A stretch of 64,000 nt of DNA from an uncultured Pelagibacteraceae bacterium. GTDB lineage: Bacteria > Pseudomonadota > Alphaproteobacteria > Pelagibacterales > Pelagibacteraceae. Location of the stretch: contig CACJDV010000001.1 in the NCBI GenBank assembly GCA_902592265.1, positions 62,001 through 126,000 on the forward strand, in the 5' to 3' direction. A program made the translations under genes and the position numbers. Below are positions 1 through 10,845 of this stretch, one piece after another. The notes under the pieces are model-generated. The model did no database searches, was not told where the DNA came from, and saw nothing but the letters and a program-made list of their open reading frames with translations. Positions within the stretch are counted from its first letter, which is position 1. Each line of letters starts with the position of its first letter.

Positions 1-773
1 TGCTCTGTTAATCTTTTTGCTTTTTCAATTACCATCTCTGCCACCGCTACGTGTCTTTGCGCTGGTTCATCAAACGTAGAGCTTATTACTTCACCTTTTA
101 CAGTTCTCTGCATGTCTGTAACTTCCTCTGGACGTTCGTCAATAAGTAATACTATTAGATAGCATTCTGGATAATTTTTAGCGATTGAGTTAGCTATACT
201 TTGTAAAATCATAGTTTTTCCAGCCTTAGGAGGTGAAATAATTATCGATCTTTGTCCTTTTCCTATCGGACTTACTAAGTCTATTAATCTTGGTGTTAAA
301 TCCTGCTTTTTATCAGGTTTAGTCATCTCCACTTCCATAACCAATTGTTTATCTGGATATAAAGGAGTAAGGTTATCAAATGCTATTTTGTGCCTAGACT
401 TATCTGGCTCCTCAAAATTAATCTTGCTTACTTGTAAAAGAGCAAAATATCTTTCGCCTTCTTTTGGCGCTCTTACAGGACCTTCAACTGTGTCACCAGT
501 CCTTAAACCAAATTTTCTAATCTGACTAGGACTGACATAAATATCATCAGGTCCAGGAAGGTAATTTGACTCCATTGCCCTTAAAAAACCGAAACCATCT
601 TGGAGTAATTGTAAAACACCAGCTCCAGTTATTTCCTCTTTTTCAGCTACTTTTTTCAAAATAGCAAAAAGAATTTCTTGCTTTCTTAATGTGCTTGCAT
701 TCTCAATACCTAGCTCCTCTGCTTGTGTAATTAATTGTTCAGATGATTTGAGTTTTAATTCTTGAATGTTCAT
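1..773 (-). CDS. rho: Transcription termination factor Rho (N-terminal part; truncated by window edge)
   Basis: Minus-strand reading frame from ATG (CAT at 771-773) runs off the window start; N-terminus [27 protein letters not shown]... and RNA-binding/P-loop segments ([20 protein letters not shown]) typical of Rho. Confidence 0.93.
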   Translation of the reverse strand, partial: MNIQELKLKSSEQLITQAEELGIENASTLRKQEILFAILKKVAEKEEITGAGVLQLLQDGFGFLRAMESNYLPGPDDIYVSPSQIRKFGLRTGDTVEGPVRAPKEGERYFALLQVSKINFEEPDKSRHKIAFDNLTPLYPDKQLVMEVEMTKPDKKQDLTPRLIDLVSPIGKGQRSIIISPPKAGKTMILQSIANSIAKNYPECYLIVLLIDERPEEVTDMQRTVKGEVISSTFDEPAQRHVAVAEMVIEKAKRLTE

Positions 774-837
774 GATTTAAAATTATTAAGGACTTAATAA
801 TAGGAAGAATATATATGCTATTTATAAAAATTCAACC

Positions 838-1272
838 CTAGATAGGCTTAAAAATAACAACAAATATGATTAAAATAAGCAATAATGTGGGTATTTCATT
901 AATAAATCGATAAAATTTATGTGAATGAGTATTAAGATTTAATTTAAATTGTCCTAAAATTCGACCCAAATATAGATGATAAATCGTTAATAAAACTACA
1001 AATATTAGTTTTAAAATCATCCAAGTTTGCCCGAGTTGTTGGAATCCTATTTCGTGGATTAATAATAAACCAAATAACCAGGACAGAGTCATTGCTGGTG
1101 TCATAATATAAAAAAAAAGTTTTCTTTCCATAACCTTAAATACATCTGATATAATTTGCTGATTACTGTTTTGAGAATGGTAAACAAAAATTCTTGGAAG
1201 ATATAATAGACCAGCCATCCAAGAAATTACGGCTATTAGATGTAATGATTTAAACAGTAAATAGGTATTCAT
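838..1272 (-). CDS. hemJ: Protoporphyrinogen IX oxidase HemJ-like membrane protein
   Basis: ORF; MNTYLLFKSLHLIAVISWMAGLLYLPRIFVYH N-terminus typical of HemJ; next to hemH/hemE. Confidence 0.88.
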   Translation of the reverse strand: MNTYLLFKSLHLIAVISWMAGLLYLPRIFVYHSQNSNQQIISDVFKVMERKLFFYIMTPAMTLSWLFGLLLIHEIGFQQLGQTWMILKLIFVVLLTIYHLYLGRILGQFKLNLNTHSHKFYRFINEIPTLLLILIIFVVIFKPI

Positions 1273-1275
1273 TAA

Positions 1276-2274
1276 TTAAGTGTTTTTTTCAATTAAAGAT
1301 CTTAATAAAGCTATATGATCATCATTGTCGTTCAAACATGGCACCATATCAAAGTTTTCTCCTCCAGAGTCTAAAAAACTCTCTTTTCCTTGGATTTGAA
1401 TTTCTTCTAAAGTTTCAACACAATCCGAAGAAAATCCTGGGCATATAGCTAAGACATTTTTTTTTCCTTCTTTAGGTAAACTTTCTAGAGTTTTATCTGT
1501 ATAAGGTTGAAGCCATTTTTCAGGTCCAAATCTAGACTGGAATGTTGTTTTGATTTCAATTGAAGTAAACTTTTCTGATATCAATCTGGTGGTTTTGTGA
1601 CAATAGCAGTGGTAAGGATCACCTTTATCAAAATATTTTTGTGGTATCCCATGATAAGAAGCCAATATTAAATCAGGCTTCCAGTTAATTTCTTTAATTT
1701 TTTTATTCAAAGAATTTACAAGCGCTTCAATGTATAAAGGATCAGATTCATAATGCGGCACTATTTTGAGTGATGGTTGCCATCTCATTTTCATAAGAGT
1801 TCTATATACTTCATCACAAACAGTTGCGGTAGTTGCAGCAGCATACTGGGGATAAAGTGGAAGTATTATTAAGTTTTCACACCCCATTTCATGAAGGTTT
1901 GCAATTTTACTTCTTATGCTGGGATTTCCGTATCTCATAGCATAATCCACCAACAGGTTTGTTTCTGACATTTGATTTGAGAGTTTTTCTGCTTGTTTTT
2001 GAGTGTAGTGCAAAAGAGGTGAAATATTTTTGTCCTTCATCCAGATTTCTTTATAAGCTTTTGCTGTTTTAGAAGGGCGAAAAGTTAATATAAAAACATT
2101 TAATATAAACTGCCAAATTATCGGGTTAACTTCAATTACTCTTCTGTCCGATAGAAATTCTTTAAGATATTTTCTTATATCTAGCCAACTTGTTGAGTCA
2201 GGTGTTCCCAAATTTATTATTAAAACTCCAGTTTTACCAAAGTTTACTGGTGGGTGTTCGTTTTTGTTTTCCAT
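1276..2274 (-). CDS. hemH: Ferrochelatase
   Basis: ORF; GVLIINLGTPDS, LPLYPQYAAATTATV, SYHGIP motifs. Confidence 0.95.
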   Translation of the reverse strand: MENKNEHPPVNFGKTGVLIINLGTPDSTSWLDIRKYLKEFLSDRRVIEVNPIIWQFILNVFILTFRPSKTAKAYKEIWMKDKNISPLLHYTQKQAEKLSNQMSETNLLVDYAMRYGNPSIRSKIANLHEMGCENLIILPLYPQYAAATTATVCDEVYRTLMKMRWQPSLKIVPHYESDPLYIEALVNSLNKKIKEINWKPDLILASYHGIPQKYFDKGDPYHCYCHKTTRLISEKFTSIEIKTTFQSRFGPEKWLQPYTDKTLESLPKEGKKNVLAICPGFSSDCVETLEEIQIQGKESFLDSGGENFDMVPCLNDNDDHIALLRSLIEKNT

Positions 2275-3275
2275 TAATAATCTTTCACAGTTTTCACTAA
2301 ATAATCCATCATATTCGGGTCTGTTTCTGGCAAAACACCGTGTCCCAAATTAAATATATATGGATGATCTTTAAATATATCTAGATACTTTGTTGCCTCT
2401 TTTTTTAAATTTTCTTTATCAGAAAGTAAAACTTTTGGATCCATCCCGCCTTGCACAGGAATTTTAATTTCTTTATAAATTTTTATTGGATCGACCTCAT
2501 AGTCAATACAAATTGTATCTGGTTTAACAATTTCACAATAATATTTATAATTTTTTATTCCTCGTGGAAAACAAATAACAGGCACATTTAATGATTTAAC
2601 ATAATTAACCAAGCTTAATGTGGGGTTATATATATAATAAGATAAATCTTTCTCTTTTAAGAGTCCAGCCCAACTATCAAAAATTTGAATTATTTGAGCT
2701 CCATTATCAATTTGATTTTTAATATGTATTTTTAGAAATTTATCTAAAATTTTAAGAACTTTATCAATTAAATATTTATCTTCGAAAAAATTATCATTTA
2801 AACTTAATTTTGGTGATTTTTTATTCAACATGTAAACTAATAAAGTCCATGGTGCCCCTATAAAGCCTATGGTAGATTTGTTTTTAATGTGTTGAGAACT
2901 ACTAACTAATTTAATTAATTTATAAATAGGTGAAAGTTTTTCAACAAAGTCAACTTCTTTAACACTAGAGATTTTTTCTAAGTTAAGACTATCAAGTAAT
3001 GGACCTACATTTTTTTTAAATTCAACATTTTGATTTAAACCGTATGGTAACATTAAAATATCAGAAAAAATTATTGCTGCATCTAAGTTGAATCTTTTTA
3101 AAGGTTGTAAAGTAATATCACTTGATAATTTTTCATTAAGACAAAGTTTGATAAAATCAGGATTTTGTTTTCTTATTTCTCTAAATTCAGGTAAATACCG
3201 TCCCGCTTGTCTCATAATCCAGATTGGATTAATATTACTTTTTTTATTTATTATTACTTCCTCAATTGGAGACAT
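2274..3275 (-). CDS. hemE: Uroporphyrinogen decarboxylase
   Basis: ORF; PIWIMRQAGRYLPEFREIR motif. Confidence 0.95.
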   Translation of the reverse strand: MSPIEEVIINKKSNINPIWIMRQAGRYLPEFREIRKQNPDFIKLCLNEKLSSDITLQPLKRFNLDAAIIFSDILMLPYGLNQNVEFKKNVGPLLDSLNLEKISSVKEVDFVEKLSPIYKLIKLVSSSQHIKNKSTIGFIGAPWTLLVYMLNKKSPKLSLNDNFFEDKYLIDKVLKILDKFLKIHIKNQIDNGAQIIQIFDSWAGLLKEKDLSYYIYNPTLSLVNYVKSLNVPVICFPRGIKNYKYYCEIVKPDTICIDYEVDPIKIYKEIKIPVQGGMDPKVLLSDKENLKKEATKYLDIFKDHPYIFNLGHGVLPETDPNMMDYLVKTVKDY

Positions 3276-3557
3276 ATTAATAATTAAATATAATTAGTAG
3301 TAATGTTAGTATAATCTGTGAATATCGGTAATTAAATTTAGTAAACATTTTATAAACAATTTATTAACATTTAAGACCTAAATTTTATTAAATATATACG
3401 TAAAATTGAAGCTTATTAACTAAATACATTAAATAGCTATTAAAGATTTTAACATGTTTGATATTGTTAATAAAAGTATTGTTTTACAACGTAAATTTAA
3501 AATTATGAAAAATATCCAATATGATAAATATAATACAAATTTATACACATATTATAC
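3276..3557. other. Putative chromosomal replication origin (oriC) between hemE and the PPSR gene
   Basis: AT-rich divergent intergenic gap with alphaproteobacterial oriC synteny (hemE | PPSR-maf-aroE-coaE-dnaQ). Perfect DnaA box TTATACACA at 3541-3549; one-mismatch boxes at 3317-3325 (TGTGAATAT), 3350-3358 (TTATAAACA), 3361-3369 (TTATTAACA), 3465-3473 (TGTTAATAA). Confidence 0.7.
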
Positions 3558-4382
3558 ATGAGTAATTTATATCAAATTTATCTTATATCAGATGCAACCG
3601 GCGAAACTCTTGATCGTATTTTTATAGCTATAAAAGCTCAATTTAAAAATATAAATTATAAAATGCACACCTATTCTTTTACTAGAACAGAAAATCAAAT
3701 TTTAAAAATTTTAGAAAACGCAGAGAAAGAAAAAAACTCAATAATTTTATATTCCATTGTCGACAGTAACTTAGCAAAATATCTTGCTAGAAATAGTGAT
3801 ATGAAAAAAATTCCATGTTTTGGGGTATTGGGTGATTTAATATTAAGTTTTTCAAAACTTTTAAATCAAAAAGCCTCACACCAACCAAGTGGACAATACG
3901 CTCTTGATGAGGAATATTATAAAAGGATTGAAGCAATTCAATTTACAATGAATCATGATGACGGCAACCTTGTAAAAGAAATAAAAGAGTCTGATATAAT
4001 TTTGTTGGGAGTGAGCAGAACAAGTAAGACCCCAACAGCAATTTTTTTAGCTAACAAAGGCTTTAAAACATCCAATATACCTCTAATTAATGAAAATTCT
4101 TTACCAGAAGCTTTAAAAGAAAACCCCAAAATCTCATGCATTATCGGATTAAACACGGAGCCAGAAAGGCTTGTAGAGATTAGAAAAAATAGGATGAACT
4201 CTCTTAAGGAAAGTAAAAATAAATTATATACAGATTTGGATCAAATCAAAAAAGAAGTAGAAATGGCAAAAAATACTTTCAAAAAATATAAATGGCCATT
4301 CATAGATGTGACACGAAAATCTGTAGAAGAAACCGCAGCCTCAGTAATTAAAATTTACGAAATATTCAAAGGAAATGCTTAA
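3558..4382 (+). CDS. Pyruvate,phosphate dikinase/PEP synthase regulatory kinase/phosphorylase (PPSR, DUF299)
   Basis: ORF; YLISDATGETL N-terminus, GVSRTSKTPTAIFLANKG P-loop-like motif. Confidence 0.92.
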   Translation: MSNLYQIYLISDATGETLDRIFIAIKAQFKNINYKMHTYSFTRTENQILKILENAEKEKNSIILYSIVDSNLAKYLARNSDMKKIPCFGVLGDLILSFSKLLNQKASHQPSGQYALDEEYYKRIEAIQFTMNHDDGNLVKEIKESDIILLGVSRTSKTPTAIFLANKGFKTSNIPLINENSLPEALKENPKISCIIGLNTEPERLVEIRKNRMNSLKESKNKLYTDLDQIKKEVEMAKNTFKKYKWPFIDVTRKSVEETAASVIKIYEIFKGNA

Positions 4383-4959
4383 AATTATTCTTGCATCTCA
4401 AAGCAAAGTTAGAAAAAAAATCCTTGATGAACACAATATTTTAAATGAAGTTAGACCATCAAATGTTGATGAAGATGTTGTTAAATCAAGTTTATTAAAA
4501 GAAAAAGCTTCACCAGAGATGATATCTAAAAATTTAGCTGAATTAAAAGCCAACAAGATAAGCGGGAAATATAGTGATTATTTAGTTTTAGGCGCTGATA
4601 GCGTCATCGATTTAAATGGAGAGCTAATATCAAAACCTGACAATAGAGAAGAAGCTTTAGAAATTTTAAGAAAACTTAATGGCAAAAAACATTATTTAAT
4701 TAGTTCAGTGTGTATCTCTAAAAATGGATCTATGGTATGGAATCATACAGATAAGGCAATTTTGACAATGAAAAAAATGAATGATGATGAGCTTAAAAAT
4801 TACTTAGCTAAAATTTCTGATGAGACTTTATATGCTTATAATGTTTATCAAATAGAAGGTGAGGGGAGGGATTTATTCTCATGTATTGATGGAAACGAAA
4901 ATACAATAATGGGTCTCCCGATTGAAAAAATTAAAAAATATTTAGATAATTATAAATGA
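4375..4959 (+). CDS. maf: Maf-like nucleotide pyrophosphatase
   Basis: ORF; LASQSKVRKKIL, LGADSVI motifs. Confidence 0.9.
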   Translation: MLKIILASQSKVRKKILDEHNILNEVRPSNVDEDVVKSSLLKEKASPEMISKNLAELKANKISGKYSDYLVLGADSVIDLNGELISKPDNREEALEILRKLNGKKHYLISSVCISKNGSMVWNHTDKAILTMKKMNDDELKNYLAKISDETLYAYNVYQIEGEGRDLFSCIDGNENTIMGLPIEKIKKYLDNYK

Positions 4960-5750
4960 AAAAATATCTTGTAATTGGAAATCCTATCGAACATTCACTT
5001 TCACCAAAATTACACAACTATTGGTTTGAAAAAAATAATATTAATGCAAGTTATGATAGAAGAAAAATAAATAAGAGCGAAATTCAAGGGATTATTAATG
5101 AAATTAAGGATAATAAATTAGATGGAATAAACGTTACTGTTCCTTTTAAAACTGATGTCATTCCTTTTTTAGATACGCTTAGTGAAGAAGCTCAGATTAC
5201 TCAATCTGTTAATACCATTTATATACATGATAAAAAACTAGTAGGTCACAACACTGATATTAAAGGTTTTGAATTAAGTCTAAAAGATACTCAATTTGAT
5301 TTAAATAATAAATCAATATTTATTTTAGGAGCTGGAGGTGTAGTGCCTTCTATAATTTATGCTTTAGAAAAATTAGGTGCCTCTAAAATTATAGTAAGCA
5401 ATAGAACCAAACAGAAAACTGAAAAATTAAAAAAATATTTTTCAAACATCAGTATAGCTGATTGGGGAGATCAACCCGATTTTGATATGATAATTAACGC
5501 CACCAGTCTGGGATTAAACAAAGAAGATAATATTAATTTAAACTTTAAAAATATGAATAAAGAAAAGTTATTTTACGATGTTATCTATAATCCAAAAGAA
5601 ACCAACTTTTTAAGAACAGGGAAAAACTTAGGATGTAAAATTTCTAACGGCAAAATGATGTTTATTTATCAAGCTTTAGAGGCATTTAAATTATGGCACA
5701 AAGTTCAACCAGAAATTAATGAGGACTTAAAAAGTTTTTTAGACGTATGA
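4956..5750 (+). CDS. aroE: Shikimate dehydrogenase
   Basis: ORF; VIGNPIEHSLSPKLHN, NVTVPFK, GAGG motifs. Confidence 0.95.
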   Translation: MKKYLVIGNPIEHSLSPKLHNYWFEKNNINASYDRRKINKSEIQGIINEIKDNKLDGINVTVPFKTDVIPFLDTLSEEAQITQSVNTIYIHDKKLVGHNTDIKGFELSLKDTQFDLNNKSIFILGAGGVVPSIIYALEKLGASKIIVSNRTKQKTEKLKKYFSNISIADWGDQPDFDMIINATSLGLNKEDNINLNFKNMNKEKLFYDVIYNPKETNFLRTGKNLGCKISNGKMMFIYQALEAFKLWHKVQPEINEDLKSFLDV

Positions 5751-6316
5751 AAAGAATAGGTATTTTAGGTGATATAGGGTCTGGTAAAACTTACGTAGCT
5801 GAATGTTTTGGTTTTCCTGTATTTAATGCTGATCTAGAGGTAGCAAAAATTTATAAAAATAATAGAAAAGTTTTTAAAAAATTAAAAAAAGAACTTCCAA
5901 ATTATTTTGACTCTTTTCCCGTAAAAAAAAAAGAAATAATTGATGCAATTTTATCTAATAAACAAAATCTAAGAAAAATTATTAGAATCGTTCATTATGA
6001 AGTTAGAAAAAAAATGAATGATTTTTTAAAAAAAAATAAGCATAAGAAAATTGTAGTTTTAGATATTCCCCTTTTATTGGAAAACAAAATTAACAATAAA
6101 AAAGACATATTAATTTTTGTTGAGTCTAAAAAATCAGAAATTTTAAGAAGACTAAAAAAAAGAAAAAATTTTAATATGAAAATACTAAATAATTTTAAAA
6201 AGATACAACTACCGCTTGATTTTAAAAGGAAGAAATCTCAATTTATAATAAAGAATAATTTTAAGAAAAATTTTGTTAAAACTAAAGTAAAAGAAATTAT
6301 TAAAAATTTAATATGA
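5747..6316 (+). CDS. coaE: Dephospho-CoA kinase
   Basis: ORF; IGILGDIGSGKTYVAECF P-loop; position after aroE. Confidence 0.88.
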   Translation: MKRIGILGDIGSGKTYVAECFGFPVFNADLEVAKIYKNNRKVFKKLKKELPNYFDSFPVKKKEIIDAILSNKQNLRKIIRIVHYEVRKKMNDFLKKNKHKKIVVLDIPLLLENKINNKKDILIFVESKKSEILRRLKKRKNFNMKILNNFKKIQLPLDFKRKKSQFIIKNNFKKNFVKTKVKEIIKNLI

Positions 6317-6975
6317 AAGAAATTGTTTTAGACACAGAAACAACTGGTATTTCGGTTAAAGAGGGACACAGAATTGTCGAGATTGGGTGTATTGAATTAG
6401 ATAACTTGGTACCAACAAAGAACAAATTTCATTGTTATCTAAATCCTGAAAGAAAAGTATCTGAAAAAGCTTTTGAAGTACATGGATATTCAGATAATTT
6501 TTTATCTGATAAAATGAAATTTAGAGAAATAGCTGATGATTTTCTTCAATTTATAAAAGATAAAAGATTAATAATTCATAACGCGGAATTTGATTTATCT
6601 CACTTAAATAACGAACTTAAGATCATTGGAAAAAATAAAATTGATAATGAGGTAGTGGACACAGTATCATTGGCTAGAAATAAATTTCCAGGTTCCCAAA
6701 TTAGTTTAGATGCTTTATGCAAAAGATATAGGATAGATAATTCCAAAAGGGTCCAACATACTGCGCTTATTGATTGTGAATTATTGACTAAGGTTTATAT
6801 AAATTTAACTGATCAAAAAGAACCAACTTTAGATTTTAGAAATATGGAAAAAGATGAATCAAAATTAAATACTGGAAAAGTTATTTATTCTACAAAAATT
6901 ATAAAGCCATCTACCCAAGAGCTTAAAAATCATCAAACTTATCTAAAGACTTCTCTAAAAAAAAACTATTTTTAA
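6313..6975 (+). CDS. dnaQ: DNA polymerase III epsilon subunit
   Basis: ORF; VLDTETTGIS exonuclease I motif, HNAEFDLSHLN. Confidence 0.95.
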   Translation: MKEIVLDTETTGISVKEGHRIVEIGCIELDNLVPTKNKFHCYLNPERKVSEKAFEVHGYSDNFLSDKMKFREIADDFLQFIKDKRLIIHNAEFDLSHLNNELKIIGKNKIDNEVVDTVSLARNKFPGSQISLDALCKRYRIDNSKRVQHTALIDCELLTKVYINLTDQKEPTLDFRNMEKDESKLNTGKVIYSTKIIKPSTQELKNHQTYLKTSLKKNYF

Positions 6976-7400
6976 TTTAATCTTTCTAAATAAAGTTTTG
7001 TGAAATCAATTTTTTTTTCTAATTTGATATTAGGAAATCCAGAATTATGCATCATGTCTGTAAATGACTTTTCTATATCAGAAACAACTGAATTAGGTAC
7101 ATCACATAGTACAATTTTTTCTAGGTCCTTTTTCTCTTGAATAGATTCATCAATTTTGACAGCTACTGCGTAAATAATTTCAAAATATGATCTTTTAAGT
7201 TGAGTTTCTTTGTGTTGAAATTTTAAAGTTATATTTACCTCAATCATTTTATTTTTCAACGCTATTGATTTGATATCTATATCTAATTGATATTTACCTA
7301 TATTGTTTCCTGCTGAAATATAAGTTTCAACATCAGGTGTTTCGCTAGACATATCTTTGATGTATTTTGCTAAAACTTTAAATTTTTCTGTCATTATCAT
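6972..7400 (-). CDS. secB: Protein-export chaperone SecB
   Basis: ORF; SecB fold region and alphaproteobacterial synteny next to dnaQ. Confidence 0.8.
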   Translation of the reverse strand: MIMTEKFKVLAKYIKDMSSETPDVETYISAGNNIGKYQLDIDIKSIALKNKMIEVNITLKFQHKETQLKRSYFEIIYAVAVKIDESIQEKKDLEKIVLCDVPNSVVSDIEKSFTDMMHNSGFPNIKLEKKIDFTKLYLERLN

Positions 7401-7803
7401 CCTCTATATCTTCAAATTCTCCCTCGATAAAATCGTTCTTTTTCATATTTTTATTTTCAAATTTTTTATTAAATTTTCCTAATATAAACTTCCGTGTTAG
7501 TGGGATAATTAAGATAAAACCAATCAAGTCTGTTGCAAATCCTGGTATTATCAAAAGAACAGCTGCAAAGGCTATTGCAGCACCAGAAATTAATTCGTGG
7601 GCTGGAATTTGATTTTTAATTATTTGCATCATTCCTGATCTAAGAGTGTTAATACCCTCGTACTTGGCATAATACACTCCAACAATTGCAGTAAAAAATA
7701 CTAAAAATATAGTGCTAAACGCACCTATTTGTGATCCAATCTTTATAAAAAGGTAAATCTCTACAATTGGGATTAAAATAACAGCTAAAAGTACTGTGTT
7801 CAT
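7378..7803 (-). CDS. fxsA: FxsA family membrane protein
   Basis: ORF; PIVEIYLFIKIGSQIGAFSTIFLV and ALLLIPGFATDLIGF typical of FxsA. Confidence 0.88.
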   Translation of the reverse strand: MNTVLLAVILIPIVEIYLFIKIGSQIGAFSTIFLVFFTAIVGVYYAKYEGINTLRSGMMQIIKNQIPAHELISGAAIAFAAVLLIIPGFATDLIGFILIIPLTRKFILGKFNKKFENKNMKKNDFIEGEFEDIEDDNDRKI

Positions 7804-7860
7804 TTGTCTTTAATGTAATTGTTAGTTGAAATTAATCAACATAGTAATTAAGTTCAATAT

Positions 7861-8457
7861 ATGAATTATAGTTTTGAATACATCGATATTATTTTGTTAG
7901 CAATGATTGCTGGCTTCATTTTTTTAAGACTTAGAGGAATTTTAGGAAAAAGAACAGGTTTTGAGGGAAAAGCCTCACCTCAGTTTGAGGAAATATTGAA
8001 AAATATAAATCCTGAAACAAAAATAAATAAAAAAACTGATTTTGACGAAAATGCAAAAAAAGACTTTTTAAAAGGTGCTAAAATAGCATACGAAACTATT
8101 ATTACAGACTTCGGTGATAGTGACAATAAATTGACTACATGTAAGCCTCTTTTGAGCAATAAAATTTACGATCAGTTTAACGCTGCGCTAAAAGAGAGAG
8201 GAAAAAGAGGTCATCTGGCTGAGATCACTTTTATTGGTGTAAATTCAGCGAATATAAAAGAACATAAGTTCTTAGGAAAAATTTTACAAGTAACCGTAGA
8301 ATTCGTAGGTGAGGTAATAACTTGTATAAGGGATAAAGATAAAAAGATAGTTTCTGGAGACCCAGAAAAAATTAAGAAAATTTATGATACCTGGGTATTT
8401 TCAAGAGATACAAGTACTAATAATCCAAATTGGCAGTTAGTTGATACTCTTTCTTAA
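7861..8457 (+). CDS. Tim44/TimA-like domain protein
   Basis: ORF; N-terminal TM plus Tim44-like C-terminal domain (DTWVFSRDTSTNNPNWQLVDT). Confidence 0.85.
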   Translation: MNYSFEYIDIILLAMIAGFIFLRLRGILGKRTGFEGKASPQFEEILKNINPETKINKKTDFDENAKKDFLKGAKIAYETIITDFGDSDNKLTTCKPLLSNKIYDQFNAALKERGKRGHLAEITFIGVNSANIKEHKFLGKILQVTVEFVGEVITCIRDKDKKIVSGDPEKIKKIYDTWVFSRDTSTNNPNWQLVDTLS

Positions 8458-8871
8458 TTGAATAGTAATATTTCAGATAAAGACAAAAAAGATTGGAAAG
8501 ACTTTCTAGAAAAAAAGGAAAAGTTACCAAATAAAGATTTAGAAAAAAAAGAGAGTAAATCTCATATTACCAAATCATTAGATCTTCATGGTTTTACACT
8601 TGATGAAGCAAACAAGAAAGTTGAAAGCTTTCTAACTGATTGTTTTAATCAAAAAGTCTCAAAAGTTATAATAGTAACAGGTAAAGGATTGCACTCTCAA
8701 AATGATAAAGACCCATATATTTCAATGAAATTTGGTATTTTGAAAAATTCTGTTCCTGAGTTTATTAAAAATAATTCTAGTTTAATGTCAAAAATAAAAA
8801 GTATTACTGATGCTGAAATTTCAGATGGTGGTGGTGGAGCTTTTTATGTTTTTTTAAAAAAAAAATTATAA
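8458..8871 (+). CDS. Smr/MutS2 C-terminal domain protein (TTG start)
   Basis: [25 protein letters not shown] motifs. Confidence 0.88.
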   Translation: MNSNISDKDKKDWKDFLEKKEKLPNKDLEKKESKSHITKSLDLHGFTLDEANKKVESFLTDCFNQKVSKVIIVTGKGLHSQNDKDPYISMKFGILKNSVPEFIKNNSSLMSKIKSITDAEISDGGGGAFYVFLKKKL

Positions 8872-10239
8872 AATAAACTTCGATAAGTCTGTATCTTTTA
8901 CAAGATTATCAAGATTTTTATTAATATATTCTTTATTTATTGAGATTTTTTCTCCAGATCTATCAGTTGCAGTGAAACTAATTTCATCAAGTATTTTCTC
9001 TATTATTGTGTGCAATCTTCGAGCGCCTATATTTTCAACTGAGGCATTAACTTCAGACGCAATTTTGGCGATTGCATCAATTCCGTCCTCAGTAAACTCC
9101 AGTTCGACATTCTCTGTCTTCATCAAAGCTACATACTGTTTGATTAAACTAAAATCAGGCTCTTCAAGAATTCTTTTGAAATCATTACTTGATAAAGCCT
9201 CAAGTTCGACCCTAATTGGCAATCTTCCTTGTAATTCTGGAAGTAAATCAGAAGGCTTTGCTAATTGAAAAGCTCCAGAGGCAATAAATAAAATATGATC
9301 AGTTTTAATGGGTCCATACTTAGTATTAACAGTAGTTCCTTCAATTAAAGGTAATAAATCTCTTTGAACCCCTTCTCTAGAAACATCTCCACCAACCCTA
9401 TCTGTTCTTCCAGAAATCTTATCTATTTCATCTAAAAAAACTATTCCATTATTTTCCGTGGAAATTTTTGCTGCTTTTATAATTTTGTCTTGCTCGATTA
9501 GTTTGTCAGACTCGTCATTAATTAAAATTTCATGAGACTCTTTCACAGTCATTTTTTTCCTTTTTTCTTGTTTACCCATAGATTTACCAAGCATCTCTCC
9601 GATATTTATCATTCCTACATTTGCACCAGGCATTCCAGGTATTTCAAATGATGTATTATTTCCTCCAGCATCACTTACAGCTATTTCAATTTCATTATTA
9701 TCTAAATCACCTTCTCTTAATCTTTTTCTGAAACTTTCTCTAGTAGCTGCACTTGCTTTCTTTCCAACTAAAGCATCTAACACTTTTTCCTCTGCAAGTT
9801 TTTGAGCTTTAGCGAAAACTTCTTTCCTTTTTTTAACTTTTTCCATTGCGATAGCTATTTCAATTAAATCTCTAACAATTTGTTCAACATCTCTTCCAAC
9901 ATAACCAACTTCTGTAAATCTAGTCGCCTCAACTTTGACAAAAGGAGCCTCTGCTAATTTTGAGAGTCTTCTTGAAATTTCAGTTTTTCCAACACCCGTT
10001 GGACCAATCATTAAAATATTTTTAGGTAAAACTTCATTTCTCATTTCACCTTTTAAAGCTTGTCTTCTCCATCTATTTCTTAAGGCAACAGCAACAGCTC
10101 TTTTAGCCTTATTTTGTCCAACCACAAATCTATCTAATTCAGAAACAATTTCTCTTGGTGATAAAGAACTCACTAATGAGACTTCTTCTTTTTGTTGATC
10201 CTCTTTAGGATGTAATTGGGTTACGTTTGATTTATCCAT
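8866..10239 (-). CDS. hslU: ATP-dependent protease ATPase subunit HslU
   Basis: [48 protein letters not shown]. Confidence 0.97.
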   Translation of the reverse strand: MDKSNVTQLHPKEDQQKEEVSLVSSLSPREIVSELDRFVVGQNKAKRAVAVALRNRWRRQALKGEMRNEVLPKNILMIGPTGVGKTEISRRLSKLAEAPFVKVEATRFTEVGYVGRDVEQIVRDLIEIAIAMEKVKKRKEVFAKAQKLAEEKVLDALVGKKASAATRESFRKRLREGDLDNNEIEIAVSDAGGNNTSFEIPGMPGANVGMINIGEMLGKSMGKQEKRKKMTVKESHEILINDESDKLIEQDKIIKAAKISTENNGIVFLDEIDKISGRTDRVGGDVSREGVQRDLLPLIEGTTVNTKYGPIKTDHILFIASGAFQLAKPSDLLPELQGRLPIRVELEALSSNDFKRILEEPDFSLIKQYVALMKTENVELEFTEDGIDAIAKIASEVNASVENIGARRLHTIIEKILDEISFTATDRSGEKISINKEYINKNLDNLVKDTDLSKFIL

Positions 10240-10754
10240 TATATTTTTTCAACTTTAACATTTTCATTTGTAAAGACGCATATATCAGCTGCAACTTTTA
10301 TAGCTTTTTTTGCAACGTCTTCCGCGGATATATTACTTTCCATTAAAACTTTCCCTGCAGCTAAAGCGTAATTACCACCAGAGCCAATACCAATAACATC
10401 ACCCTCAGGTTCTAGAACGTCACCAGTACCTGAAATTATATAACTATTATTCTTGTCACCAACCGCCATTAGCGCTTCTAATCTTCTAAGATATTTATCA
10501 GTTCTCCAATCTTTAGCTAACTCCACAGCAGCTCTAGACAAGTTACCTGCATGCTTTTCTAATTTTCCTTCTAATCTTTCAAACAATGTTAAAGCATCAG
10601 CTGTTGATCCAGCAAAACCAGCTACAACATCTCTCTTTTCAATTTTTCTGACTTTTGAGGCAGTGCTTTTTACAACAGTATTGCCCATACTTACTTGGCC
10701 GTCACCAGCTACTACTACTTCGTTGTTTTTTCTAACTAACACAATCGTTGTCAT
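10239..10754 (-). CDS. hslV: ATP-dependent protease subunit HslV
   Basis: [29 protein letters not shown]. Confidence 0.97.
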   Translation of the reverse strand: MTTIVLVRKNNEVVVAGDGQVSMGNTVVKSTASKVRKIEKRDVVAGFAGSTADALTLFERLEGKLEKHAGNLSRAAVELAKDWRTDKYLRRLEALMAVGDKNNSYIISGTGDVLEPEGDVIGIGSGGNYALAAGKVLMESNISAEDVAKKAIKVAADICVFTNENVKVEKI

Positions 10755-10845
10755 AGCTTATAAATGGATACTAAATTTGATACTTCAAGCCCAGGTTTAG
10801 TATTATTGCCATAATTGAATAATATATGTATACCTGTTTTTAATT

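Noticed and set aside
3088-3297. Plus-strand ORF (69 aa)
   Set aside because: Antisense to hemE with no recognisable protein character.
3953-4156. Minus-strand ORF inside the PPSR gene
   Set aside because: Antisense shadow; the PPSR frame is clearly the coding one.
5860-6310. Poly-A/poly-Lys stretches in coaE as possible frameshift or pseudogene
   Set aside because: Frame intact from P-loop to stop; AT bias explains the Lys richness.
8972-10800. Plus-strand ORFs 8972-9268, 9935-10198, 10453-10800
   Set aside because: Antisense shadows of hslU/hslV; low-complexity Ser/Leu-rich translations.
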